NCBI RefSeq assembly: GCF_006335115.1
Contig: NZ_VDMJ01000020.1
Coordinates: forward strand, 62,001-126,000
DNA length: 64,000 nt
Direction of reading: 5' to 3'
Source of the DNA: Streptomyces sp. NP160
Lineage (GTDB): Bacteria > Actinomycetota > Actinomycetes > Actinomycetales > Quadrisphaeraceae
Shown here piece after piece: positions 9,560 through 16,800 of this stretch (positions are counted from its first letter, which is position 1; every line of letters begins with the position of its first letter). Below the pieces are notes generated by a model that was not told the origin of the DNA, made no database searches, and saw only the letters and a list, made by a program, of their open reading frames with translations. Both the position numbers and the translations under genes were made by a program.

Positions 9560-10651
9560 GTGACCACCACCGACGACGCCCCCGAGCTGACCGTCGAGAA
9601 CGTGACGGGCCTCGGCGCCATCCAGTCCGGCGCCGCCCGCGTCGACGTCAGCGAGAAGGCGATGATCAACTCGCGCGCTGACGTCAACCAGCTGCTGCCG
9701 CTGAAGTACGGCTGGGCGTGGGATAAGTACCTGGCCGGCTGCAACAACCACTGGATGCCCACCGAGGTGTCCATGCAGGCCGACATCGCCCTGTGGAAGA
9801 GCCGCGACGGCCTCACCGAGGACGAGCGCCTCATGCTCAAGCGCAACCTCGGCTTCTTCGCGACGGCCGAGTCGCTGGTCGCCAACAACATCGTGCTCGC
9901 GGTCTACCGCCAGCTGACCAACCCGGAGTGCCGGCAGTACCTGCTGCGCCAGGCCTTCGAGGAGGCCGTGCACACGCACACCTTCCAGTACATCTGCACC
10001 AGCCTCGGCCTCGACGAGGGAGAGCTGTTCAACATGTACCGCGAGGTCCCCTCCATCACCGCCAAGGACGCGTGGGCGCTCAAGCACACCCGCAACCTCG
10101 AGTCGGGCGAGTTCTCCACCGGCACGCCCGAGGCCGACCAGGACTTCCTGCGCGACCTGATCGCCTTCTACGTGGTCTTCGAGGGCATGTGGTTCTACAC
10201 CGGGTTCGCGCAGATCCTCAGCCTCGGTCGCCGCAACAAGATGGTCGGCATCGCCGAGCAGTACCAGTACATCCTGCGCGACGAGTCGATCCACCTGAAC
10301 TTCGGCATCGACGTCATCAACCAGATCAAGGCCGAGAACCCGCACCTGTGGTCCGCGGAGTTCCAGGCCGAGGTGCGCGGGATGCTCAAGGAGGCCTGCG
10401 AGCTGGAGATCGACTACGGCCGGGAGACGATGCCCCGCGGCATCCTCGGCCTGAACTCCGAGCTCACCTCCGAGTACATGCGCTTCATCACCAACCGCCG
10501 CTGCGTCCAGCTGGGCCTGGCCGAGGTGTTCCCCCCGGCGGAGAACCCCTTCCCGTGGATGAGCGAGACGATGGACCTCAAGAAGGAGAAGAACTTCTTC
10601 GAGACCCGCGTCATCGAGTACCAGACCGGTGGCGGCCTCTCCTGGGAGTGA
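9560..10651 (+). CDS. nrdB: Ribonucleotide reductase small (beta) subunit, class Ic type
   Basis: 363 residues from GTG 9560, which has GAGGAG 6 nt upstream; GTG 9491, overlapping the nrdA stop (GTGA), would add 23 low-complexity residues. The metal ligands line up as E104, E135, H138, E208, E242 and H245. At the position of the radical tyrosine (four after H138) there is F142, and the first ligand is Glu rather than Asp. Both are hallmarks of class Ic NrdB (Chlamydia trachomatis type), which uses a Mn(IV)/Fe(III) cluster instead of a tyrosyl radical. Y144 occupies the position of the Chlamydia electron-relay Tyr129. Assignment to class Ic is inference from residues. Confidence 0.93.
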   Translation: MTTTDDAPELTVENVTGLGAIQSGAARVDVSEKAMINSRADVNQLLPLKYGWAWDKYLAGCNNHWMPTEVSMQADIALWKSRDGLTEDERLMLKRNLGFFATAESLVANNIVLAVYRQLTNPECRQYLLRQAFEEAVHTHTFQYICTSLGLDEGELFNMYREVPSITAKDAWALKHTRNLESGEFSTGTPEADQDFLRDLIAFYVVFEGMWFYTGFAQILSLGRRNKMVGIAEQYQYILRDESIHLNFGIDVINQIKAENPHLWSAEFQAEVRGMLKEACELEIDYGRETMPRGILGLNSELTSEYMRFITNRRCVQLGLAEVFPPAENPFPWMSETMDLKKEKNFFETRVIEYQTGGGLSWE

Positions 10652-10668
10652 CCCCTCCCCCACACCCG

Positions 10669-10712
10669 CGACGGCCCGTCACCTCCCCCGAGGAGGTGGC
10701 GGGCCGCCGTCG
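10669..10712 (+). terminator. Terminator hairpin after nrdB
   Basis: CGACGG-CCCG-x-CACCTCC on the left pairs with GGAGGTG-x-CGGG-...-CCGTCG on the right, with one mismatch and a 3-nt bulge around a short CCCGA loop. It begins 17 nt after the nrdB stop codon. Confidence 0.6.
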
Positions 10713-10734
10713 TCGTCGCGCCCCCTCCCGTCCC

Positions 10735-10796
10735 GCACTCGCACACCCCAGTGCTCCTTCAACCCTCCTCCAACCCGCACTCGCGTGACCGAGTGC
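10735..10796. repeat. Phased palindrome array 1 (2 units, 42-nt period)
   Basis: Unit 1 (10735-10754) is GCACTCG-cacaccc-CAGTGC, a degenerate copy. Unit 2 (10777-10796) is GCACTCG-cgtgac-CGAGTGC, whose arms extend to 10 bp with flanking CCC/GGG. Unit starts are exactly 42 nt apart. The 22-nt spacer holds TCCTTCAA, the reverse complement of the TTGAAGGA that precedes units at 29138 and 29180, so the array is inverted relative to array 3. Confidence 0.85.
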
Positions 10797-10874
10797 GGGA
10801 CGGGGAGGACCGATCGGCAGACGCGTCATCCACAGGCGGGCCGGGCGCGCCAGCGCGGTGGGAGCTCGAGCCGC

Positions 10875-10880
10875 CACAGT
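10875..10880 (+). promoter_or_regulatory. -10 box, leaderless promoter for DUF559 gene
   Basis: CACAGT followed by exactly 6 nt and GTG 10887. A at position 2 and T at position 6 are kept. It decides the start of the gene, for which no Shine-Dalgarno is visible. Confidence 0.45.
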
Positions 10881-10886
10881 GCGCGG

Positions 10887-11777
10887 GTGCCCGCCCGACG
10901 CGCCCCCTGGCCAGACCACCTGCCCGACGTCTTCGTCGGTTCCGAGCTCGTCGCGCAGGGCGCGCTCACCAAGGCCCAGCTGCGCGACCCCCGCGTGCGC
11001 CGGCTGTTCGTCGACGTCTACGCCCCCAGGCACCTCGAGCCCGACCACGGCCTGCGCTGCAGGGGAGCCTCACTCGTCGTCCCGCCCTCCGCGCGGCTCA
11101 CCGGCCGGTCGATGGCGACCGTCCTGGGTGCGCGCCTGCGCTCGGCCGGGGACCCGGTGGAGTTCGTCGTCCCCCACCGGGACCGCCGCCCAGGCCCGGC
11201 CGGCACCACCCTGCGCGGAGCTGTGCGCGGCCCCCTCGGGCACGGCTGCTGGAAGGGCGTCGCGCTGGCGAGCCCCGAGCGCATGGCCTTCGACCTCGCG
11301 GCGGGGCACCACGAGGAGGACGCGGTCGCCCACCTCGACGCCGCCCTCGGGCTCGAGCTCTTCGAGAAGGCGGCCGTGGGCGCGTGGCTGCTCGGACGGC
11401 ACGAAGACCACGTCGTCGGAGCGCGCACGGCGGTGGCCCTCGCCGACGGGCGTGCGGGGTCTCCACCGGAGTCACGTCTACGGGTCCGCCTGGTGAGAGC
11501 GGAGCTCGGCGTCACCTTCGAGCCGCAGCACGTCGTGACCCACCTCGGTCGCTTCCTCGCGAGGGTCGACCTGGCGATCGTCGACCTCAAGATCGCGATC
11601 GAGTACGAGGGTGCCTGGCACGGGCTCCTGGCCGAGCAGCTGGCCAGGGACCGCGAGCGGCTCGACCGCCTGCGGGAGGCCGGGTGGATCGTCGTCCACG
11701 TGACCGCGGAGACGATGCGCGACCGCGGCGCAGCGGTCGACGCGGTCCGCCGCGCCATCGCCCAGCGCCGTTCCTGA
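10887..11777 (+). CDS. DUF559 / Vsr-like endonuclease-fold protein
   Basis: About 296 residues. The N-terminal part (VGSELVAQGALTKAQLRDPRVRRLFVDVYAP) resembles the winged-helix AbiEi-antitoxin-like domain found in actinobacterial proteins of this type. The C-terminal 100 residues form a restriction-endonuclease-like DUF559 fold: VDLAIVDLKIAIEYEGAWH supplies the D...E pair, then RDRERLDRLREAGW. The family is common in actinobacteria, often many copies per genome; the substrate is unknown. No toxin partner is adjacent. The gene stands alone and is bracketed by the 42-nt palindromic arrays. The start is supported by CACAGT-N6-GTG. Confidence 0.75.
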   Translation: MPARRAPWPDHLPDVFVGSELVAQGALTKAQLRDPRVRRLFVDVYAPRHLEPDHGLRCRGASLVVPPSARLTGRSMATVLGARLRSAGDPVEFVVPHRDRRPGPAGTTLRGAVRGPLGHGCWKGVALASPERMAFDLAAGHHEEDAVAHLDAALGLELFEKAAVGAWLLGRHEDHVVGARTAVALADGRAGSPPESRLRVRLVRAELGVTFEPQHVVTHLGRFLARVDLAIVDLKIAIEYEGAWHGLLAEQLARDRERLDRLREAGWIVVHVTAETMRDRGAAVDAVRRAIAQRRS

Positions 11778-11791
11778 GGCCAACTCTCCTC

Positions 11792-11895
11792 GCACTCGCA
11801 CACCCCAGTGCTGCTTCAGAGCCAGCCGAAGGCGCACTCGGGTGCGCGAGTGCGGGAAAGGCACCCCAGGAAGGCGCACTCGGGTCCGCGAGTGC
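11792..11895. repeat. Phased palindrome array 2 (3 units, 42-nt period)
   Basis: Units start at 11792 (degenerate, right arm AGTGC), 11834 (GCACTCG-ggtgcg-CGAGTGC) and 11876 (GCACTCG-ggtccg-CGAGTGC), each 42 nt after the last. Unit 1 with its flank is almost identical to unit 1 of array 1. Units 2 and 3 are near-perfect tandem copies including the spacer (GGGAAAGGCACCCC). It fills the gap after the DUF559 stop; the rest of 11896-12046 shows nothing recognisable. Confidence 0.85.
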
Positions 11896-12046
11896 GGGAA
11901 AGGCACCCCTGGAAGCCCCGCCCCGCCCCCCGAAGGGATGACGATCTCGAGGTGCGGAGGTCAGCAGGACGCGGGAGGCTGAGCAGTTCGAGCGAATCTG
12001 CCCCTGCCCGCCCCACAGCCCGCGCAGGCCGTTATCGTTCCGTGAC

Positions 12047-12373
12047 ATGTGCCGGAACATCCGCACGCTGCACAACCTCGAGCCGGCGACGACGCACGAC
12101 GAGGTCCACGCGGCTGCGCTGCAGTACGTCCGCAAGGTGGCCGGGACGACGAAGCCCTCGCGCGCCAACGCCGACGCCTTCGACCGGGCGGTCGCCGAGA
12201 TCGCCCACGCCACCGAGCACCTCCTGGAGGCGCTCACCACCACCGCTCCCCCGCGCGACCGCGAGGTCCTCGCCGCACAGGCCCGCGCCCGCGCCGCCCA
12301 GCGCTACGGCTCCACGCCGATCGCCGCGTCCCCCACCGCGGCCGCCGCCGTCCTCGACGAGGTGGCGCCGTAG
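12047..12373 (+). CDS. DUF2277 family protein
   Basis: 108 residues starting with the family hallmark MCRNIRTLHNLEP, followed by a helical region (ALQYVRKVAGTTKPS) and AEIAHATEHLLEAL. Members are small, conserved in actinobacteria and some proteobacteria, and have no established function. TATCGT lies 8 nt before the ATG and could be a -10 box giving a nearly leaderless mRNA; no Shine-Dalgarno is visible. smpB starts 71 nt downstream, so the two may be co-transcribed. Confidence 0.85.
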   Translation: MCRNIRTLHNLEPATTHDEVHAAALQYVRKVAGTTKPSRANADAFDRAVAEIAHATEHLLEALTTTAPPRDREVLAAQARARAAQRYGSTPIAASPTAAAAVLDEVAP

Positions 12374-12444
12374 CCCGCCGCGGTGCCGGCGCCTGGGCGC
12401 GCCAGGCCAAGCCCTCCCGTCCCCGCGAGGAGGGCCTGCGCCTG

Positions 12445-12915
12445 GTGGCCCGCAACAAGCGCGCCGCGCACGACTACCAGCTCACCCACCGCTACGAGGC
12501 CGGCGTGGTCCTCGTCGGCACCGAGGTGAAGGCCCTGCGTGAGGGCCGGGCCTCCCTGTCGGAGAGCTGGGTGGAGATCGACGACGCCGGGGAGGCGTGG
12601 CTGCACGGCGCGCACATCCCGGAGTACTCCCAGGGCAGCTGGACCAACCACTCCGCACGGCGCCCCCGCAAGCTGCTGCTGCACGCCGCCCAGCTGCGGC
12701 GCCTGGCGGAGAGCTCCCGGGAGGGCGGCTGGACCGTGGTCCCCACGAGCCTGTACTTCCTCGGCTCGTGGGTGAAGGTCGAGGTGGCCGTCGCCCGGGG
12801 CAAGGCCGAGCACGACAAGCGGCAGGCGCTCCGCGAGCGCCAGGACGCCCGCGAGGCCGAGCGCGCCATGGCCGCCCACCGCCGCACCGCCAGGGGCGCC
12901 CGTGCTGCGTCGTGA
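12445..12915 (+). CDS. smpB: SsrA-binding protein SmpB
   Basis: 156 residues from GTG 12445, the usual size. SmpB binds tmRNA and brings it to stalled ribosomes for trans-translation. Visible are the N-terminal VARNKRAAHDY, the core YEAGVVLVGTEVKALREG, AHIPEY, RPRKLLLH and the basic C-terminal tail (KRQALRERQDAREAERAMAAHRR split over two helices). GAGGAGG is 11 nt upstream, a long spacing, so the exact start is uncertain. Unusually it is not next to prfB/ftsEX or ssrA; its neighbours are DUF2277 and a YdcF-like gene whose GTG overlaps its end. Confidence 0.93.
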   Translation: MARNKRAAHDYQLTHRYEAGVVLVGTEVKALREGRASLSESWVEIDDAGEAWLHGAHIPEYSQGSWTNHSARRPRKLLLHAAQLRRLAESSREGGWTVVPTSLYFLGSWVKVEVAVARGKAEHDKRQALRERQDAREAERAMAAHRRTARGARAAS

Positions 12916-13633
12916 CCCGGGCCGCCTGGGCGGTGGCCGCAGCTGGTCGCGCCGCCTGCAGCTGGCCAGCGCCGGCGTGGCGGCCCTCGTGCTGCTGTGG
13001 CCCGTCGTCGACATCACCGTCAACACCGCCTGGTCGCACCGCGGCGTCGACGCCGCGCACCTCGACGCCGTCGTCGTCCTCGGCTCCAGCCTCGACGCGG
13101 GGGCGGTGACCCCGCTGCTCGAGAGCCGGGCGCAGCGCGCGGCGGACCTCGTGGCGCAGGCGCGGCGCGACGGAGGGGACCCGTGGGTGGTCACCAGCGG
13201 CGGCGTGACCGGGCCGACGGCGTTCGACGCGCAGCCGGTCTCCGAGGCCCAGGCGCTGGGCGACCGGCTGGTGGCCCTGGGCGTGGACCCCGCCCGCCTG
13301 CTCCTGGAGGAGCGGGCGCTGACCACGGCTGACAACCTCGCCTACTCCCTGCCGCTGCTCACCAGGACCGACCCCTCGGTGCACCGCGTGGCGGTCGTCA
13401 CCTCCGACGGCCACGTCGCACGGGTCCGGCTGCTGCTGCGCCAGGCGATCGCCGACGGGCGCGTCGAGGACCGCTACGACGTCACCTTCGTCGGCGCCTG
13501 GACACCGCTGGCGGACGTGCGCGCGGCGCTGGTGCGCGAGGTCGGCCTGGTGGCCGGCCAGCGCGCCGACACCGCCGTCACCTCCGCGGTGCGGCAGTCC
13601 CGGCGCTGGACCGGCACGGCCGAGCCCGTCTGA
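12902..13633 (+). CDS. YdcF/DUF218-family membrane protein
   Basis: 243 residues. One N-terminal membrane segment (about 20-40, ASAGVAALVLLWPVVDI) is followed by an extracytoplasmic DUF218 domain: DAVVVLGSSLDAG, LESRAQRAADL, WVVTSGGVTGP, LLLEERALTTADNLAY, VVTSDGHVARV. The family includes E. coli YdcF and SanA; roles in envelope integrity are suggested, with no defined reaction. The gene overlaps the end of smpB by 14 nt and is probably cotranscribed with it. Confidence 0.85.
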   Translation: MLRRDPGRLGGGRSWSRRLQLASAGVAALVLLWPVVDITVNTAWSHRGVDAAHLDAVVVLGSSLDAGAVTPLLESRAQRAADLVAQARRDGGDPWVVTSGGVTGPTAFDAQPVSEAQALGDRLVALGVDPARLLLEERALTTADNLAYSLPLLTRTDPSVHRVAVVTSDGHVARVRLLLRQAIADGRVEDRYDVTFVGAWTPLADVRAALVREVGLVAGQRADTAVTSAVRQSRRWTGTAEPV

Positions 13634-13654
13634 GCGGGTGGCGTCGGCGTCTGT

Positions 13655-13660
13655 GACGCT
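13655..13660 (+). promoter_or_regulatory. Possible -10 box for the methyltransferase gene
   Basis: GACGCT (preceded by TGT) followed by exactly 6 nt and GTG 13667. It matches the window-wide leaderless pattern only at A2 and T6. Confidence 0.35.
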
Positions 13661-13666
13661 GTCGGG

Positions 13667-14629
13667 GTGGAGACGCCCCGCCCCGACGCCCCCGCCACCC
13701 CCTTCGCGCCCGGTCGTGGCGGGCGGGTGGACGAGCCCGGGCCCTGGGGCCCGGAGCGCGTCGCGGACGCCGTCGTCGCCGCGGAGGCGTCGATGGACCG
13801 GCTCGACGCGGTGCGCGCCCGGGTGGCGGGCGGTGCCGCCAACACCCACGGCGGCGACCCGGGCCTGCACCGCAACCGCAGCACCGTCGTCCGGCACGCC
13901 GTGAACTACCTCGTGGCGGTGCGAGCCGCTCAGGCGCTGGCCGCGGGGGTGGACGGTCCCGTCGTCGACGTCGGTGCCGGCACGGGGGCGTTCTCCCCGC
14001 TGCTCGCCGAGCGGCTGGGCCGCGAGCTGCACGTCGTCGACACCGACCCCCGCCACACCGCGCTCGCGGCCGCGGCCTTCCCCGGCACCGGGGTGCACAC
14101 CGACCTGGCCGCGGCCCCGCGCGGTGCGGTCGTCACCGCGATGGAGGTCATCGAGCACCTGGAGCCGGCGGACCAGGTCGGCTTCGTGGCCTCGCTGGCC
14201 TCGGCCGTGCTGCCGGGCGGGGCGGTGGTGCTCTCCACGCCGGACGAGTCCGGCTACCCGCGCGGCTGGTCCGGTTACGCCCCGCACGTGGGTCCCCTCG
14301 ACGCCGCGGGCCTGGCGCGCGCGGTCTCGCGGGGCACCGGGGGCTGGCCGGTCACGGTGCTGCGCGTGGACGGCCCGACGTTCTCGCTCACCCCCGTCGG
14401 CGCCCTGGTGCAGGGCACGGCGAACCGCGCCTGGAACCTCGTCTCCGGCGTCGCCGCCGGTCTCGAGCCCCGCGTCACGGGGCTGGTCCACCGGGTCACC
14501 AGGGACCGCCCGGCCGCCGCCGTCCCGCCCGAGGGCTCGTGGCGGGTGCGACCGGTGGGCGACGACGACGGCGGGTGGCGCTCCGGCACGGGCCTGCTCG
14601 CGCTCGCGACCGCTCCCGCCCAGGCCTGA
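13667..14629 (+). CDS. Class I SAM-dependent methyltransferase
   Basis: 320 residues. Motif I is clear (VVDVGAGTGAFSPLLAERLG), followed by the acidic residue at the end of the second strand (LHVVDTDPRH), VVTAMEVIEHLEP (post-motif typical of UbiG/COQ5-like enzymes) and SLASAVLPGGAVVLSTPDE. A 70-residue N-terminal extension with N-x-H-R-N-R-S-T-V-V precedes the fold. The acceptor is unknown. It starts 33 nt after the YdcF-like gene and converges on the sugar-phosphate isomerase gene. Confidence 0.85.
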   Translation: METPRPDAPATPFAPGRGGRVDEPGPWGPERVADAVVAAEASMDRLDAVRARVAGGAANTHGGDPGLHRNRSTVVRHAVNYLVAVRAAQALAAGVDGPVVDVGAGTGAFSPLLAERLGRELHVVDTDPRHTALAAAAFPGTGVHTDLAAAPRGAVVTAMEVIEHLEPADQVGFVASLASAVLPGGAVVLSTPDESGYPRGWSGYAPHVGPLDAAGLARAVSRGTGGWPVTVLRVDGPTFSLTPVGALVQGTANRAWNLVSGVAAGLEPRVTGLVHRVTRDRPAAAVPPEGSWRVRPVGDDDGGWRSGTGLLALATAPAQA

Positions 14630-14630
14630 C

Positions 14631-14699
14631 GGAACCGCAGCCGAGCGCCCGGCTGCGGTTCCGGAGGGGTCGGGAACCGCAGCCGGGCGCTCGGCTGCG
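14631..14699. terminator. Tandem palindromic terminators
   Basis: First hairpin: GGAACCGCAGCC (14631-14642) with GGCTGCGGTTCC (14651-14662), an 8-nt loop. Second hairpin: CGCAGCCG (14678-14685) with CGGCTGCG (14692-14699). The second copy repeats the left arm of the first (GGAACCGCAGCC). They fill the gap between two convergent genes. Confidence 0.7.
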
Positions 14700-14710
14700 A
14701 GGCGGCGGGG

Positions 14711-15676
14711 TCAGAGGGAGAGCAGCTCCGTGGCGGACGCGAGCAGGTGGCGCAGGTGCTCGCGGTTCTGCGCCGACACGCTCAGGCCGTCACCGCCGTA
14801 GTGCTCGGTGCAGAAGGGGCCCGTGAAGCCCACGCGCAGCGCCTCCTCCACCGCCCAGCGGTAGTCGATGACGCCCAGGGCCAGCGGCGCCGGCGCGGTG
14901 GCGTAGGAGCCGGTGGCCGGGTCGTGGTCGCGGTAGTAGTTCTTCACGTGCCAGAAGTTGGCGTGCGGCAGCACCGCGGCCAGCTGGTCGCGCCACGGCT
15001 GCACGGGCCGGTGGAGCCTGATGATGTTGGCGACGTCGGGGTTGAGCCCGACGTTCGGCAGGTCGATCGCCTCCTTGAGGCGCACGGAGCTCTGCGGCGT
15101 GCCGAGGTAGGTGTCCTCGTACATCTCCAGGCTCAGCTGCAGCCCCAGCTCCCCCGCGCGCCGGCCGAGCGCCGCGAAGCGCTCCACGGCCAGGTCGAAC
15201 GCCGCACCGCCGTCGGTCTCGGGGTCGGGGTCGGCCAGGCCCTGCTCCAGCCAGAACCACTCGGCGGCCTTCTGCGCGTCGGTGAGCACCGGCAGCAGGC
15301 CGGCGGAGACCACCGTCGTCCCCAGCTCGGCCGCGGCGACCAGCGTCCGCTCCAGGTACTCCTGGTTGGCGGCGGCCTCGCCGGCGTCCGGGGCGATGGG
15401 GCTGCGGCGGGCGGTCGTGATGGCGGTGACCCCGAGGCCCTCCTCGGCCAGCAGCCGCTTGAGGACGGCGAGGCGCTCGGGCGAGAGGTCCCCGGGGCGC
15501 ACCCAGGAGTCGGTGAGGTCGACGTGGTCGAACCCGGCCAGGCGCACGCGGCGCAGCACGCGGCGCCACTCGACCTCGGGGGCCTCCTGCGCGGGGGTGC
15601 CGTCGGGCAGCACCGGCGGGGCCTGCAGGAGCGCCGCGCCGATCGGCCAGGTCGTGGGGTCGGGGCGGGTGCTCAC
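14711..15676 (-). CDS. Sugar phosphate isomerase/epimerase (TIM barrel)
   Basis: 321 residues of an AP-endonuclease-2/xylose-isomerase-like TIM barrel. Visible elements: FDHVDLTDSWV (strand 1/2), LGTTVVSAGL, LQLSLEMYEDTYLG (metal-ligand Glu), VGLNPDVANIIRLH (Asp), ANFWHVKNYYRD (His) and FCTEHYGGDG (final Glu). Such enzymes isomerise or epimerise sugars or inositols with a divalent metal. Its GTG overlaps the stop of the upstream 3-hydroxyacyl-CoA-dehydrogenase-family gene, which points to a joint role, perhaps in sugar acid breakdown; this is inference. Confidence 0.8.
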   Translation of the reverse strand: MSTRPDPTTWPIGAALLQAPPVLPDGTPAQEAPEVEWRRVLRRVRLAGFDHVDLTDSWVRPGDLSPERLAVLKRLLAEEGLGVTAITTARRSPIAPDAGEAAANQEYLERTLVAAAELGTTVVSAGLLPVLTDAQKAAEWFWLEQGLADPDPETDGGAAFDLAVERFAALGRRAGELGLQLSLEMYEDTYLGTPQSSVRLKEAIDLPNVGLNPDVANIIRLHRPVQPWRDQLAAVLPHANFWHVKNYYRDHDPATGSYATAPAPLALGVIDYRWAVEEALRVGFTGPFCTEHYGGDGLSVSAQNREHLRHLLASATELLSL

Positions 15677-16737
15677 GGGCGGGCCTCCTGCTCGGCGACG
15701 ACGTCGGGGTCCTGGGCGGGCTCCGGCGAGGACGCCGGGGCGTCGGGGTGGGCGTGCGCCAGCTCGGCGAGCAGCTGGCCCTGCCTGGCGTAGGCGAGGT
15801 CGCGGTAGGCGATCATCCGCGCCAGCTTCTCGGGGTCGCCGTGGACGGTGAAGCCCTCGCCGTTCTTGGCGCCGTGGGCGCCGGCGTCGACGAGGTCGGT
15901 GAGGGCCTTGGGCGGCGAGATCCGCTCGCCGTAGGCCTCCTCCATGATCCGCATGCCGAGCACGTACACGTCGAGCCCCGCCATGTCGGCGATGGCGAAC
16001 GGGCCGAAGTACGGGTACCGGAAGCCGAACGTCGTCGAGACGATGGTGTCCACGGCCTCCGGCGTCGCGACGCCCTCGGCGACGATGTCGGCGGCCTCCT
16101 TGAACAGCACGTACTGCAGGCGGTTGAGCACGAACCCGGGGGTGTCGGCCACCTGGGCCGAGCGCCGCCCGGCCCGCTCGAGCATCTCCTGGACCACCGG
16201 CAGGACGGCGGCGTCGGTCGCCTCGCCCACCACCAGCTCCACGCCGGGGATGAAGGGCGCCGGGTTGGACCAGTGCACGGTGAGGAACCGCTCGGGCCGC
16301 ACCACGGCGGGCGCGAGCACCTTCACGGGGATGGTGGAGGTGTTGGTGCCGATGATGGCGTCGGGGCGGGCCGCGGCGGAGGCGCGGGCCAGCACGTCGT
16401 GCTTGACCTCGACCTTCTCGAAGACCACCTCGTGGACGAAGTCGACGTCGGCGACGGCCTCCTCCACGGACGTCGCGGCGCGCAGGTTGGCGGCCACCCG
16501 CTCGGCGTCGCCGGGGGCGAAGAGCCCCTGCTCCTCGTAGGTGCGGGCCTCGGCGAGCAGGCGCTCCAGCTGGCGGGCCGCGGCCTCGGCGGACACGTCC
16601 GCCAGGACGACGGGCAGCCCGGCGCGGGCCATGGACTGGGCGATCCCCCCGCCCATGTACCCGGCGCCGACCACGGCGGCCGTCTCGATGCGCCGCACCA
16701 CGGGTGCGCTGGCTGAGTTGTCGTCGGTGACGCTCAC
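15673..16737 (-). CDS. 3-hydroxyacyl-CoA dehydrogenase family protein
   Basis: 354 residues from GTG 16737, supported by CAGGCT exactly 6 nt upstream; GTG 16761 is the alternative. An N-terminal Rossmann domain ([21 protein letters not shown]) and [11 protein letters not shown] are followed by the catalytic [17 protein letters not shown] and a C-terminal dimerisation domain ([19 protein letters not shown]). The family includes 3-hydroxybutyryl-CoA, L-carnitine and L-gulonate 3-dehydrogenases. The partner gene is a sugar isomerase, not thiolase or crotonase, so a sugar-acid or carnitine-like substrate is at least as likely as an acyl-CoA. Confidence 0.82.
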   Translation of the reverse strand: MSVTDDNSASAPVVRRIETAAVVGAGYMGGGIAQSMARAGLPVVLADVSAEAAARQLERLLAEARTYEEQGLFAPGDAERVAANLRAATSVEEAVADVDFVHEVVFEKVEVKHDVLARASAAARPDAIIGTNTSTIPVKVLAPAVVRPERFLTVHWSNPAPFIPGVELVVGEATDAAVLPVVQEMLERAGRRSAQVADTPGFVLNRLQYVLFKEAADIVAEGVATPEAVDTIVSTTFGFRYPYFGPFAIADMAGLDVYVLGMRIMEEAYGERISPPKALTDLVDAGAHGAKNGEGFTVHGDPEKLARMIAYRDLAYARQGQLLAELAHAHPDAPASSPEPAQDPDVVAEQEARP

Positions 16738-16743
16738 GGCCCC

Positions 16744-16749
16744 AGCCTG
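16744..16749 (-). promoter_or_regulatory. -10 box, leaderless promoter for the dehydrogenase operon
   Basis: CAGGCT on the minus strand with exactly 6 nt before GTG 16737; it favours that start over GTG 16761. Confidence 0.5.
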
Positions 16750-16800
16750 CCGGGCCGGCACCCCGACCGCACGGTAGGGGTGGGCTCGCCGGGGCCGGGG

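Noticed and set aside
12916-13666. Searched for ssrA (tmRNA) next to smpB
   Set aside because: The region is filled by the YdcF-like coding sequence; no tRNA-like ends or tag sequence were seen.
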